Part shown: one piece after another, positions 17,101 through 26,300 of the stretch
Layout of the letters: every line of letters starts with the position of its first letter
Numbering within the stretch: position 1 is the stretch's first letter
Assembly: GCA_017511185.1 (NCBI GenBank)
Contig: JAFWLF010000144.1
Span: 4,194-68,193, forward strand
Length of the DNA: 64,000 bases
Source of the DNA: RGIG5612 sp017511185
GTDB taxonomy: Bacteria; Bacillota; Clostridia; Lachnospirales; Lachnospiraceae
Direction: 5' to 3'
Position numbers and translations under genes: made by a program
The notes under the pieces: generated by a model
Databases searched by the model: none
Seen by the model: the letters and a program-made list of their open reading frames with translations, nothing else
Told to the model about the DNA's origin: nothing

Positions 17101-17802
17101 TCAGTTCAGTTCGTCGCAGGCTTTCTGCAGCCGTTCGTAGAAGAGACCAACATGGTAACCATCCATCAGGCCATGATGTGTCTGGCTGGACAGCGGCATC
17201 CAAATCTTTCCGTCTCTTTCAAAGTACTTTCCAAAACTCATTTTCGGGGCATTATCCACCCCATTGTGAATGATGGTCCGAATGAACCCGGTATATTCAA
17301 CCCACGGAACACTGGTGTAGTTTATGATGTCCAGCTTGTGGCGGACGCGTCCCTGCATATCTTCCGGCGTTGCAGCTTCCTGATTCTCATGGGTTTTCTT
17401 ACAGAATTCTATAATATCTGCACAAGGCCAAGGGCCTTCTCCGATGACAAAGATCTCTTCGCCTTTTTTAATATGATTGACAGTTGGACGGGTATGATCG
17501 ATCACAAACGGCTTTCCATCAATAAAGCGATAACGGTAATTCTCAATAGAATCAACTGTTTGATTACATAGGTAGACCATGACGAGATTGAAAGAAATGC
17601 CGTGTTTATGTGCAAATGCAAGTGGCTTTGTCACATCCACATTTGCCGTGATCACGATGTATGGAAAATCTGTTCCCAGATAATTGTAGAAGAGCCGTTT
17701 CCTTTTCCAACTGTCGATATCGATCCATTGGATACTGTTTGTCTCTGCGTCATAAAAACTGTTGTCGCTTTCTCCGTATTCTTTTGCAAACAAATCTTCC
17801 AT
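17101..17802 (-). CDS. chloramphenicol acetyltransferase-fold acetyltransferase
   Basis: 233 residues. The C-terminal SQTHHGLMDGYHVGLFY holds the HHxxxDG catalytic motif (His209-Gly215), where the second His is the general base, and YHVG also matches CAT. ISFNLVMVYL near residue 70-80 matches the CAT core as well. CAT proteins are trimers that acetylate from acetyl-CoA. It is the last gene of the minus-strand glycan operon, 18 bases after the nucleotidyltransferase, with an AGAGGA site before ATG 17802. Context favours acetylation of a glycan precursor or another small molecule over antibiotic resistance, but resistance cannot be excluded. Confidence 0.8.
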   Translation of the reverse strand: MEDLFAKEYGESDNSFYDAETNSIQWIDIDSWKRKRLFYNYLGTDFPYIVITANVDVTKPLAFAHKHGISFNLVMVYLCNQTVDSIENYRYRFIDGKPFVIDHTRPTVNHIKKGEEIFVIGEGPWPCADIIEFCKKTHENQEAATPEDMQGRVRHKLDIINYTSVPWVEYTGFIRTIIHNGVDNAPKMSFGKYFERDGKIWMPLSSQTHHGLMDGYHVGLFYERLQKACDELN

Positions 17803-17820
17803 AATTCAAATTCCTCTTGA

Positions 17821-18531
17821 TTACTTATCAGGATTGGCAGCACAATACTTCAGTACTCGTTGATAATCTTCAATCGTATCCACTTCAGACCAGAAACACC
17901 CGTTAACATCAACCGTGTGTATGTCTTCTTCGCCAACATAAGAGTAGAGGACATTTTCCCACCAGAGGTCATAATTCCCATTTTCAATAAGCTCCCACAG
18001 GCGGTCATGAAATTTCTTTATCCATTGATTCTTTAATACGGCAATTCCAACGTATTCGCAGTTTCGTTCCTCACGAAGCAGTTCTTTTCCATATTTTTGA
18101 AGGACATGATCTTTACTGTAAAAGAAGTAATCCCCTTCATCAGCTCTGGAATAATCGGAAAGGAAAAAATTATCATATGGAGCAGCAAACGCAAGATCCA
18201 ACATTTCCTGTGTGTAATAGACATCTGCATTTGCGATAAAGAGCTCTTGTGTATTGAATTCGCGGGCAGCATACCAGAGACTGCCAATGCTGTTTGTGAC
18301 TTTGTAAAATGGATTGTAATAAACAGTCACAGAATAATCTTTGATTGCTTCTTCTATTCTCTTATGCTGAAAACCGGTTATGATGACAATCTCCATGCCG
18401 TTTTTCTTCAGCAGGTCGAGTGTATGCAGCAACAGCGGTTTTCCATTCACTTCTACAAGGCTTTTCGGCATTTGACCGATATCCTTGACGATACGGCTCC
18501 CAACACCTGCCGCTAATAAAATGGCTTTCAT
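17821..18531 (-). CDS. LicC/PntC-type cytidylyltransferase
   Basis: 236 residues. The nucleotidyltransferase start is AILLAAGVGSRI with MPKSLVEVNGKPLL, and IANADVYY provides the metal-binding Asp. YNPFYKVTNSIGSLWYA resembles the choline-phosphate-binding segment of LicC, and FWSEVDTIEDY fits the end of the fold. It overlaps the upstream aminotransferase gene by four bases (ATGA), so the two are translationally coupled. LicC makes CDP-choline and PntC makes CMP-2-aminoethylphosphonate; coupling to a class V aminotransferase favours an aminophosphonate or related substrate, which is inference. Confidence 0.75.
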   Translation of the reverse strand: MKAILLAAGVGSRIVKDIGQMPKSLVEVNGKPLLLHTLDLLKKNGMEIVIITGFQHKRIEEAIKDYSVTVYYNPFYKVTNSIGSLWYAAREFNTQELFIANADVYYTQEMLDLAFAAPYDNFFLSDYSRADEGDYFFYSKDHVLQKYGKELLREERNCEYVGIAVLKNQWIKKFHDRLWELIENGNYDLWWENVLYSYVGEEDIHTVDVNGCFWSEVDTIEDYQRVLKYCAANPDK

Positions 18532-19586
18532 TTCTGTAGTTCCTTTCCAAGTAAATCAACCAATAGATCAAAATCTTCTAATTTTAAATTTCCCATATGT
18601 CCTACTCGCAGCTGTAAGTCCTTCCAGTCTCCGCCGGATGGTGTCAGGAATATTTCATAGTTTTCCTTTAAACTTTCATAAACTGCGGTAGCATTTTTTT
18701 CCGGGAATAAAACAGGAGTACAGCAGTTGGATAACGGAATATCCGGAATCTGCAAAGGAAGAACGGAAATCTTTTCACGGAAATACTTTGCCCGTTCTGC
18801 ATGCAATGCAATCTCTTCTTCCACCCCTTTTTCGGAGATAGAAGCAAGCCTCTGGTGCAGTGCCAGCATTGTTCCGATTGCTGAGGTAAATGGAGGCTGC
18901 CCCCGTTTCTGGTTTTCCAGATAGGAATGAAAATTGAAATAATAAGTAGATGCATTCTGTTCTGCGCGAAGCTGTGCTTTTTTTGACAAAGCAACAAGAG
19001 CTGCCCCTGGAGAAAGCGAAAGGGCTTTCTGACTGGCAGTAAAAAGGACATCAATTCCCTGCTTTTCCATATTGATCGGGTCAGCCAGATATGCACTGAC
19101 GGCATCCACAATAAACAGCATATCATTTTCCCGGCAGAATGCCCCTAAGAAATCCAGATCATATTTCTGTCCGGTACTGGTGTCACAGGCATTTACTAAA
19201 AGAGCAGTATAGCCCTTCCCTGCGTAAGAGCGGAATTCTTTTTTTGAAAAAACTTCTTGAAAAGCAATATCATAGGTATCATATGGAATCTTATATAGTT
19301 CGCAGATTTCTGCAAACCGTTTTCCGAAACTGCCACCATTGATAATAAGCGCTTTATCTTTTTGCGTCAGCGTATTAGCTACAGCAGCATCCATCGCCCC
19401 TGTTCCGCTGCAGGTCAAGGCAGCAAAACCGGTTCCTTCCGGTGCGTATACGGACTGCAGGAACCATTTTTCGCAATCTTTCATAAGATCGCCAAATTCC
19501 TGCGTCCGGAAATATGGAAGCTGCGTTCCCTCAATCTGCAATGTTTCCGGATACATTTGCACCGGGCCAACTGTAAATAGTTTCAT
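18528..19586 (-). CDS. class V aminotransferase, 2-aminoethylphosphonate transaminase-like
   Basis: 352 residues of PLP fold type I. SGTGAMDAAV (60-69) is the phosphate-binding loop, Asp161 in IVDAVSA contacts the pyridine nitrogen, and Lys187 in TASQKALSLSPG is the Schiff-base lysine. The small-domain RVGHMGNL near the C-terminus fits the alanine-glyoxylate/AEP aminotransferase branch. It overlaps both neighbours by four bases (ATGA). AEP transaminase interconverts phosphonoacetaldehyde and 2-aminoethylphosphonate. No PEP mutase or phosphonopyruvate decarboxylase is present in the window, so the substrate is inferred only from family and neighbour. Confidence 0.7.
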   Translation of the reverse strand: MKLFTVGPVQMYPETLQIEGTQLPYFRTQEFGDLMKDCEKWFLQSVYAPEGTGFAALTCSGTGAMDAAVANTLTQKDKALIINGGSFGKRFAEICELYKIPYDTYDIAFQEVFSKKEFRSYAGKGYTALLVNACDTSTGQKYDLDFLGAFCRENDMLFIVDAVSAYLADPINMEKQGIDVLFTASQKALSLSPGAALVALSKKAQLRAEQNASTYYFNFHSYLENQKRGQPPFTSAIGTMLALHQRLASISEKGVEEEIALHAERAKYFREKISVLPLQIPDIPLSNCCTPVLFPEKNATAVYESLKENYEIFLTPSGGDWKDLQLRVGHMGNLKLEDFDLLVDLLGKELQK

Positions 19587-22345
19587 ACGTTATTAACCTG
19601 CTTTCCGTTTTTCAGATAGGATTCTTTTAATAATGATACAAAGTATTTCAGACAGTCATTCTTAAGGAAAATGAGAAGCAGGACGCCATTGATAAGAAGG
19701 AAACAAATAACAGCGTCTGTAATCAGTAAGAGAAAACCATCTGCGGTGATCAGCTTATTGATCCACCATACGATGAAAGCGGAAAAAGAGCTGACACAAA
19801 GGAAAACGCCTAAATACCCGGCTGTTTCCATAGCATAATTCTTATAACTGCGCAAAAACAGTTTTTTATAAACAAATTTTGGATAGCTGAAGCACCATAG
19901 AGAGAGAGAACTGACGATCGTTCCCATAAACACGCCGGCTAAACCAAAGATCTTCAGCAAAATAATGGAAGCAACCAAATTGACAGCGGATTCCAGCAAC
20001 GGGACAAAACGATTCTCATAAAAGATGCCTGCTGCATCCTGAAAAGCATTATAGGATCCACGCATTAACATTTGGAAGAACTGTATGGTCAATGTGATCA
20101 CAACCGCATAGGAAAGGAGATACTGACCGCCGAACCACCAGCTGATAAATGGCTGGATCAGGATCAAAAGGGCAGAGGCAGCAAAAGTGGAGATCCAGAA
20201 ATTCATAAAACGAATTCGGCGGAACACCAGGAAAACATGCTCTTTGTCATCAGATACCAGCATGTTGCCAACACTTGGGGTTAATGCCGCAAGTGCGGGA
20301 TTAAACAGTTTTGTCAGCGCATCGATGACCAGATAATAATTGCTGTATAGACCTGCAGCCGTGAGAGAGAAGAAAACGGAAATCAGGATATTGTCGGTTC
20401 CCCCTACCACAAAAGAGCCAATTTTATGGAAAACAAGTGCACCAGTCTTTTTCCGGATATCCGCCCGGATCTCTTTTTCCAAAGGCTGGACTGGTTTTAC
20501 TTTCAGAAAAGCGTATTGTCTGTTTACCAGAAGTGTGATCGCTACGTTTTCCAAAATACGGAATATCAGTTTGGTCAACAGGTACAGATAATAATTGTGT
20601 GTAAAATACAGCATCAGGAGCTGTCCTGAATTCATACCGATCAGATACAGCATATGAATGATACTGATATAGAAGTTTTTCTGGTCCGCATAAAGAATTG
20701 CCCGTTTATAACTCAGGAAGTAGGAGAATACTACATCTGCAAGGAAAAACAGATAGATCCAGGTTATATTAACGTTCGCCTCGGTCGGCTTGGCAATATA
20801 TGGCAGCAGCGGGATCATGCAGGCACCGACAACTGCGATGACTAAGGCGATAATATGAAAGGCTTTTCGATAAAAGCGCATGAGGGAACGGATCGTTTCC
20901 TGATCATTTTCTTTTAGAGGCTTGTAAAGGTTATAAATGACCGCCTCCCCAATGCCAAGATCTGCTATAGCAAGCAGTGCAATGACATTAGTAAAAAGAC
21001 CGTTCAATCCGGCGTATTCCAGTCCAAGAATATTGATAAATAATTTCTGTGCGAGCAGTCCGATCAGAATGGCAGTTACACTGGCAAAAATAGTAAAGAT
21101 AAAATTACGGGCCGATTTTTCCGTTCTGCTTTTTTCCCTGCTTTGGCATGCGGCTTCCAGATCCCGTTTTCGTTGCAGATCAGCGAAGGATTGCAGATCT
21201 TTGCAGTGATATGCAAAGAGGAACAGGTAAAAGAAGAAGGAAAATGCATATTGCTCCACCACAAACATGAAGAAAAATGCACCAGTGAAGAGCGCGATCC
21301 ATTTGGCAACCTGCGTCTTGCGTTCCTGGAAAAGCCGGATGATGACAAACACCAGAATCGCCAGGAAGATGATAAGGCCGATGATACCGGCTTTATACAG
21401 CATTTCCATGTATTGGTTATGGGTTGTTTCGCCAATTCCCGGATACGCATAGGTCTGATATCCGTGACCAAGGATTGGATGTTCTTTTATAGCCTTGACA
21501 GCACCATCCCAGATTATAAGACGATAGGAAAGATCAGGCCGTTTATGCAGGATATCAACGATCAGCCAGTAAAAAAGGTCCAGCCTCCGAAAGACAACCA
21601 GGACCAGATTCAATACAAGCCCAATTCCGGTATACGTCAGAATATTCATAACTTTGGTCAGATTCAGTATCTTAGGAATCACTATGATGATCGTGATTGG
21701 GACAAGCACTAAAATGGCCGTCATGTTTCTGACCAGAAAAGCAGATACAAGAGTCAAGGCCAATCCAATATAAACCAGATAGGTCCTCTTTTTGTCGCAA
21801 ACAGTAGTATATATGACTGCAAAAATAAGAAATGCCAGTTGGTAAGGAATATGTCCGCTTTTATACCCGAGCAGCCAGCAAGCAGAAAACTGGAGGTAAT
21901 TATACATACCGTTTTTGAAAATGAGAACAGATAGGAGGTTCAGGATAAGAAGTGCTCCGAAAAATCCCATTTCTGCCTGAAGATAACGCCGCAGATCAGT
22001 TAAAATTCCATACTCCGTCAGTAAACCAAAAAGAAGTGTTGCAAAAGCATATTCCAAAGCTCGTTTAAGCCCGGCGCCATTTAAAGCAGAGGCCAGACAC
22101 ATCAGACCTAGAAGTGCTGCAAACAAAATAAAAAGTGGAGATGTTTTCTTCCATAAACGTTCTTTTACAAACAGAAATAGAATAATGACCCCGACAATCA
22201 ACTGGCTGAGGGTATAGACCTTTCCTGCCCAGCTGACAGTTGCTACGAAATAATCAATTTGAAAAAAAGGAAGTGAAAGCAGAACAAAAAGAATGATTCG
22301 TTTCCTGCCTGCTGTCCTGTTGGTTGTTGTTACATTTTGTTCCAT
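19583..22345 (-). CDS. Second fused O-antigen polymerase-flippase
   Basis: About 920 residues from ATG 22345 (GGAAA upstream); TTG 22357 would add four residues. Residues 1 to about 400 carry ten membrane segments with a Wzy/ligase-like loop: LSYRLIIWDGAVKAIKEHP and GHGYQTYAYPGIGETTHNQYMEML, the latter with the H-N pair of the O-antigen ligase family. A charged linker (about 400-425) leads to a MOP-type flippase half with GLNGLFTNVIALLAIADLGIGEAV and GGTDNILISVFFSLTAAGLYSN, resembling streptococcal Wzx. The two halves differ in sequence type from those of the fusion at 7230-9956. It overlaps its neighbours by 16 and 4 bases. Confidence 0.82.
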   Translation of the reverse strand: MEQNVTTTNRTAGRKRIILFVLLSLPFFQIDYFVATVSWAGKVYTLSQLIVGVIILFLFVKERLWKKTSPLFILFAALLGLMCLASALNGAGLKRALEYAFATLLFGLLTEYGILTDLRRYLQAEMGFFGALLILNLLSVLIFKNGMYNYLQFSACWLLGYKSGHIPYQLAFLIFAVIYTTVCDKKRTYLVYIGLALTLVSAFLVRNMTAILVLVPITIIIVIPKILNLTKVMNILTYTGIGLVLNLVLVVFRRLDLFYWLIVDILHKRPDLSYRLIIWDGAVKAIKEHPILGHGYQTYAYPGIGETTHNQYMEMLYKAGIIGLIIFLAILVFVIIRLFQERKTQVAKWIALFTGAFFFMFVVEQYAFSFFFYLFLFAYHCKDLQSFADLQRKRDLEAACQSREKSRTEKSARNFIFTIFASVTAILIGLLAQKLFINILGLEYAGLNGLFTNVIALLAIADLGIGEAVIYNLYKPLKENDQETIRSLMRFYRKAFHIIALVIAVVGACMIPLLPYIAKPTEANVNITWIYLFFLADVVFSYFLSYKRAILYADQKNFYISIIHMLYLIGMNSGQLLMLYFTHNYYLYLLTKLIFRILENVAITLLVNRQYAFLKVKPVQPLEKEIRADIRKKTGALVFHKIGSFVVGGTDNILISVFFSLTAAGLYSNYYLVIDALTKLFNPALAALTPSVGNMLVSDDKEHVFLVFRRIRFMNFWISTFAASALLILIQPFISWWFGGQYLLSYAVVITLTIQFFQMLMRGSYNAFQDAAGIFYENRFVPLLESAVNLVASIILLKIFGLAGVFMGTIVSSLSLWCFSYPKFVYKKLFLRSYKNYAMETAGYLGVFLCVSSFSAFIVWWINKLITADGFLLLITDAVICFLLINGVLLLIFLKNDCLKYFVSLLKESYLKNGKQVNNV

Positions 22346-23391
22346 GTCAGTTTCCAATACGCAAAGAGTAATCTATAACGAAACAGAAATGCTTTTTTTC
22401 GGTCTCGTGCATTAGCGGCATGCCAGAATTTATCGCTGGCGATTTCCTTCCATGGCATACTCTTATATAAATGATCCAGAAGATCTTTTTTCTCTGCTTT
22501 TGCTGCTGTCCACAGTGGATTGCCATACAGACATTTATAGACATATCGCAGGGAATCCATCAGCAGCCGTGTGTAAGCGGCGTATTCTGTCGGATCGTTC
22601 AGATCTAATATTGATGTAAGGTGCTGAAAAGGATTTTCCATCCGTTCTAAGATATCTGTATGGAAAACGTTAGAAACGGATTCTTCATTTTCTAAATAAT
22701 AATACCATATAGTCGGAATATAAGAGATCTTCAAACTGGAAAGCATTTTCAGATTCCAGATTGCATCTTCATACATTTTGATTCCTATCGGGAATCGGTT
22801 TTGGTCTGTGGCAAAACACTCTTTTTTCAGAAAACGTGCTGCTATTCCACGGTTAATATAGCCATGCTCTCCGAACCGGTATGGCTCTCCGATACATTCC
22901 GCTTTCGTCAAATGCATCCGATCCGCAGTGAGATCGATCCTCTGTGCCATCAATTCCTCGGTCGGGATTGGGCCAATTACTGTTTGCTGCAGTTTTTTAA
23001 TATCTTCCGCTCTTCCATAAAAAGTACCGCCCCATAAAGCATCTAAATCAGAATCCCTGAGCAGAGAAACGGCTTCTTCCAGACAATAAGGATTTAAAGA
23101 ATCATCGGAATCAAGGAATGTCAGGATATCTCCTGTGGCGTGATCGATTGCATAATTGCGAGCAACAGAAACACCGGATGGGGCAATATGAAACAGTCTG
23201 ATTCGGTCGTCCTGTTTTGCCTGTATCTCCAAGGAAGAGGCATAGTCAGATTCACTTCCGTCATCGATCAGTAATAATTCGAAATTGGTGTAGGACTGGG
23301 CCAAAACACTGGAGATGGCCTGATCTAATAACACCGGATCGCCGTTTTTTATCGGGAGGATAATACTGACGAGTAATTCCTGTCTGCTCAT
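22330..23391 (-). CDS. GT2 glycosyltransferase
   Basis: 353 residues. GT-A motifs are VSIILPIKNGD, LLIDDGSESDY, SGVSVARNYAID and FLDSDDSLNPY (DSDD 94-97). The C-terminal region is rich in aromatic and basic residues and may sit on the membrane. ATG 23391 overlaps the upstream LicD gene by four bases, and the end overlaps the polymerase-flippase. Substrate unknown. Confidence 0.87.
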   Translation of the reverse strand: MSRQELLVSIILPIKNGDPVLLDQAISSVLAQSYTNFELLLIDDGSESDYASSLEIQAKQDDRIRLFHIAPSGVSVARNYAIDHATGDILTFLDSDDSLNPYCLEEAVSLLRDSDLDALWGGTFYGRAEDIKKLQQTVIGPIPTEELMAQRIDLTADRMHLTKAECIGEPYRFGEHGYINRGIAARFLKKECFATDQNRFPIGIKMYEDAIWNLKMLSSLKISYIPTIWYYYLENEESVSNVFHTDILERMENPFQHLTSILDLNDPTEYAAYTRLLMDSLRYVYKCLYGNPLWTAAKAEKKDLLDHLYKSMPWKEIASDKFWHAANARDRKKAFLFRYRLLFAYWKLTWNKM

Positions 23392-24200
23392 AAGCGGTAA
23401 GCCTCCAGATCATGTGTGATCCTCTCTGATTCCGGAGGAAGCTGCATATAATCTCCGAAAATGCCGCTCAGGTTTTTATCCCATGCTGAAGTTGCATAAA
23501 AAAGATGATCCTCAAAAGGCAATTCAACCAGATCTTCATATTCTTCTCTGGTTAACGCCTGATCAGGTCCATCATATGCCCATGTCACCATCCCGCAAAG
23601 AGCAGACTGTTCATACGGATACTTAAGAGCAAATTTTTTCTGCATTTCTGCGATTTTCTTTCTCCCGATGATCTTGGCAAGGGGTTTCAGAAACAGATCT
23701 TTCAGAACGATGATGATGGTGCTGGAACCGTATCCGTTTTTTACGACCGATGCCACATTTAGTCTGCATAAATTCAAAGCTTTCCGGTAATGGCGCACGC
23801 GTTCCTTTCGATCGGAAGGAACACCATCTACTGGGAAAATATCGATCCATAAAGACTGCACGTCTACCTGTGAATAGTTTTCTTCCACGATTTTCGTGTT
23901 CTTGTCAAATAGTTTCATGTAAGGAGCACTTAATGTCCCGTCTTCAAAACTGCAAAGCTCAAGAGACTGCGGCCACAAGGTCTTTTCCCGGTTTAATTGA
24001 AGCAGTTTTTCGTAATCCGGACGGGGCATAGTGACATCTATATCATCATCCCATGGGATAAATCCTTTATGCCGAACAGCACCTAATAAGGTGCCGGCAC
24101 AGAGGGAATATTTCAGATTATTTTCTCGGGCTACCTGGTCAAAGACGACCATAATATCCAGTTCAGCCTTTTGTATTTCTGCCAGTGATAATTTGGTCAA
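23388..24200 (-). CDS. LicD-family phosphotransferase
   Basis: 270 residues starting at TTG 24200, supported by GGAGG nine bases upstream. The LicD core is clear: CAGTLLGAVRHKGFIPWDDD, followed by IDVTMPRPDY (35-63), with the WDDDID acidic cluster expected to bind metal. Further family features include WIDIFPVDGVP and a late YMQLPPESER. LicD proteins transfer phosphocholine or related phospho-groups from CDP donors to glycans. Here it lies between two glycosyltransferases in an operon whose last genes include a LicC/PntC-like enzyme, so the donor may be made by that enzyme. Confidence 0.85.
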   Translation of the reverse strand: MTKLSLAEIQKAELDIMVVFDQVARENNLKYSLCAGTLLGAVRHKGFIPWDDDIDVTMPRPDYEKLLQLNREKTLWPQSLELCSFEDGTLSAPYMKLFDKNTKIVEENYSQVDVQSLWIDIFPVDGVPSDRKERVRHYRKALNLCRLNVASVVKNGYGSSTIIIVLKDLFLKPLAKIIGRKKIAEMQKKFALKYPYEQSALCGMVTWAYDGPDQALTREEYEDLVELPFEDHLFYATSAWDKNLSGIFGDYMQLPPESERITHDLEAYRL

Positions 24201-25231
24201 GACAGAGACCTCCTTTGAGCATCGGCAATTTTATTTCCGGAAAGCTTCCGGAGGAGCATGAACAAACTTCCGCCAAGTTCCATCAGTGGAAAACAGTGGC
24301 AAAGTAAATAAATCATGATTTTTCGGGAACGTACGATCGGGGAATGCAGAAGAGATGCTTCGCACTTTTTAAGATCTGAACGAAGCTGCTCTTGCTGTTC
24401 TTTAAAAGCACTCTTCCTTGTTTTTGCAGGGACCTCTGTCAGAAGTCTGAGAAGAAGGGTAAAATTAATACGGTTCCGGTTCACCTCTGCATAAGCATGA
24501 TCCGGGTCTTTTCCTTCTGTCACTTCCAACATTCTGTCCCAGACTTTGAGCAGATCAAAGTCTTTTTCGGTAAAATTGGCAGTCGCGCTTTCCGGATTGA
24601 AATAATAAAAGTATCCGACTTTTTCCACTTTCGCAATTGTTTGTGCATTCGCAATTGCCAGATACGTGCCAAAAACATCTTCCCCAACTCTGATATCTTC
24701 CGGATACAGTGGCTGCGGGAGCAGGTCGCGCTGGTATAATTTCGCGACCGGATAATGGACCCATTCATTGGAATCAATCTTGAAAAACAGCCGAAGATAA
24801 TCCTTGTTTGAATATAAATGGAAAGCGGGATGCTCGTTAGGCTGCGGCGGAGTTGGCTTTTCTACAGAATGGGCGATATCACAGGTAACCAGATCTGCCT
24901 TTGTCTGTTCCATCCGTTCCCACATATCCTGAATGATTGTAGGATCCATCCAGTCATCGCTGTCGACAAACATGACAAATGTTCCCCGTGCATTTTTCAA
25001 CCCATTGTTTCTGGCTGCAGCTACACCGCTGTTTGCAGTATGGAACACCCGAATTCTGGAGTCTTCGGCAGAAAGATCATCTGCAATCAAGGAGGATTGA
25101 TCTGTAGATCCATCATCCATCAGAATAATCTCAAGGTTTTGATATGTTTGTGAAGTCATGCTCGAAACACATCGTCTCAGATATTTTTCAGTATTATAAA
25201 ATGGTATAATTATACTAATCAGTGGATACAA
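24197..25231 (-). CDS. GT2 glycosyltransferase, first gene of the minus-strand operon
   Basis: 344 residues, start TTG 25231 with GGGA upstream. Motifs: ISIIIPFYNTEKYL, IILMDDGSTDQS, NSGVAAARNNG and MFVDSDDWMDP (DSDD 90-93). The C-terminal third is basic with a hydrophobic stretch (IMIYLLCHCFPLMELGGSLF). It overlaps the next gene by four bases (TTGA). It follows a promoter at 25271-25299 on the same strand. Confidence 0.87.
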   Translation of the reverse strand: MYPLISIIIPFYNTEKYLRRCVSSMTSQTYQNLEIILMDDGSTDQSSLIADDLSAEDSRIRVFHTANSGVAAARNNGLKNARGTFVMFVDSDDWMDPTIIQDMWERMEQTKADLVTCDIAHSVEKPTPPQPNEHPAFHLYSNKDYLRLFFKIDSNEWVHYPVAKLYQRDLLPQPLYPEDIRVGEDVFGTYLAIANAQTIAKVEKVGYFYYFNPESATANFTEKDFDLLKVWDRMLEVTEGKDPDHAYAEVNRNRINFTLLLRLLTEVPAKTRKSAFKEQQEQLRSDLKKCEASLLHSPIVRSRKIMIYLLCHCFPLMELGGSLFMLLRKLSGNKIADAQRRSLS

Positions 25232-25270
25232 TGAAAAATCCCTTTTCTATCGAGCTGTATTAACTTTTAT

Positions 25271-25299
25271 ATTTTACTACCTTATTATAAAAAAGCCAA
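25271..25299 (-). promoter_or_regulatory. promoter of the minus-strand glycan operon
   Basis: On the minus strand, TTGGCT (25299-25294), a 17-base spacer and TAAAAT (25276-25271), about 40 bases before the TTG start of the first gene. The -10 is the same as at 4283 and 10999. Confidence 0.55.
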
Positions 25300-25351
25300 A
25301 TATTTTTCGATGGAACTTAGGGGAAAGAAGGGGGACTTCTGCAAGGGAATG

Positions 25352-25360
25352 TGGTATAAT
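25352..25360 (+). promoter_or_regulatory. extended -10 promoter before the DUF4422 gene
   Basis: TG, one base, then TATAAT (25355-25360) forms an extended -10; no good -35 is seen. It is divergent from the minus-strand operon promoter. Confidence 0.5.
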
Positions 25361-25413
25361 ATTTTCACCCAATACAGTTGACATGCGTATTCATGGAGAA
25401 GAGTATATACATT

Positions 25414-26259
25414 ATGGACAATCATCAGAAAAAACCAGAGATTGTAATTATAATAGCTGCCCATAAATCCTATCAGATGCCGGAGGATCCAATGTATCTT
25501 CCGTTGCATGTTGGTGCGGAAGGGAAAAAGGATGCAGATGGAAATGATCTGGATCTTGGGTATGTGAAAGATAATACAGGTGATAATATATCGATCCTGA
25601 ATCCAAGTTTCTGTGAGTTGACGGGCCTTTATTGGGCATGGAAAAATCTGGATGCCGACTATATTGGCCTGGCACACTACAGAAGGCATTTTGGCTATAA
25701 AAAGTCGAAAGATCTGTTCGAAAGTGTCCTGTCATACGAACAGATCAAACCATATCTGGGTAAAGTTAAAATCTTTACGCCGAACAAGCGTAAGTATTAT
25801 ATTGAATCTCTATATGATCACTATAAACATACGCATTATATTGAGCAGTTAGATGAAACGCGGGCAATCATTGAGAAATTATATCCGGACTATACCAGCT
25901 GCTTTGATAAAGTTGTAAAGCGTACTTATGGCTATATGTTCAATATGATGATCATGCAAAAGGAACTACTGGATCAGTACTGCCAATGGCTGTTTACGAT
26001 CCTCTTTGAATTGCAGGAACGCATGAAAAACAACGAAAAAATGCAGAACCTTTCGGTTTTCCAAAGCCGTTTTTACGGGCGGATCAGTGAGATCATTTTC
26101 AATGTATGGCTGGAAAAACAGCTGGAAACCAGTGTTGTCCGGAAAAACGAAGTCAAAGAAATTCCGGTGATCCACATGGATGATATAAATTGGTGGAAGA
26201 AAGGCACAGCTTTTCTGAAAGCAAAATTTATCGGAAAGAAATATGAGGGGAGTTTTTAA
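25414..26259 (+). CDS. DUF4422 glycosyltransferase
   Basis: 281 residues from ATG 25414; a GGAGA site lies upstream, whereas TTG 25378 and ATG 25393 lack one. The conserved parts of DUF4422 are present: IVIIIAAHKSY, then YLPLHVGAEGK, DNTGDNISILNPSFCELTGL, and YIGLAHYRRHFGYK with the H-Y-R-R signature. DUF4422 proteins are predicted GT-A type glycosyltransferases of capsule and exopolysaccharide loci. The C-terminus ends with a basic region. It is followed 41 bases later by an acyltransferase gene. Donor unknown. Confidence 0.82.
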   Translation: MDNHQKKPEIVIIIAAHKSYQMPEDPMYLPLHVGAEGKKDADGNDLDLGYVKDNTGDNISILNPSFCELTGLYWAWKNLDADYIGLAHYRRHFGYKKSKDLFESVLSYEQIKPYLGKVKIFTPNKRKYYIESLYDHYKHTHYIEQLDETRAIIEKLYPDYTSCFDKVVKRTYGYMFNMMIMQKELLDQYCQWLFTILFELQERMKNNEKMQNLSVFQSRFYGRISEIIFNVWLEKQLETSVVRKNEVKEIPVIHMDDINWWKKGTAFLKAKFIGKKYEGSF

Positions 26260-26300
26260 TCTTCTATTAAGAACTGGAAGATAAAAAGAATTCTGGAATA

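Noticed and set aside
17101..17802. Chloramphenicol resistance gene
   Set aside because: The CAT motif is present, but the gene sits at the end of a glycan operon without mobile elements; resistance is not supported.
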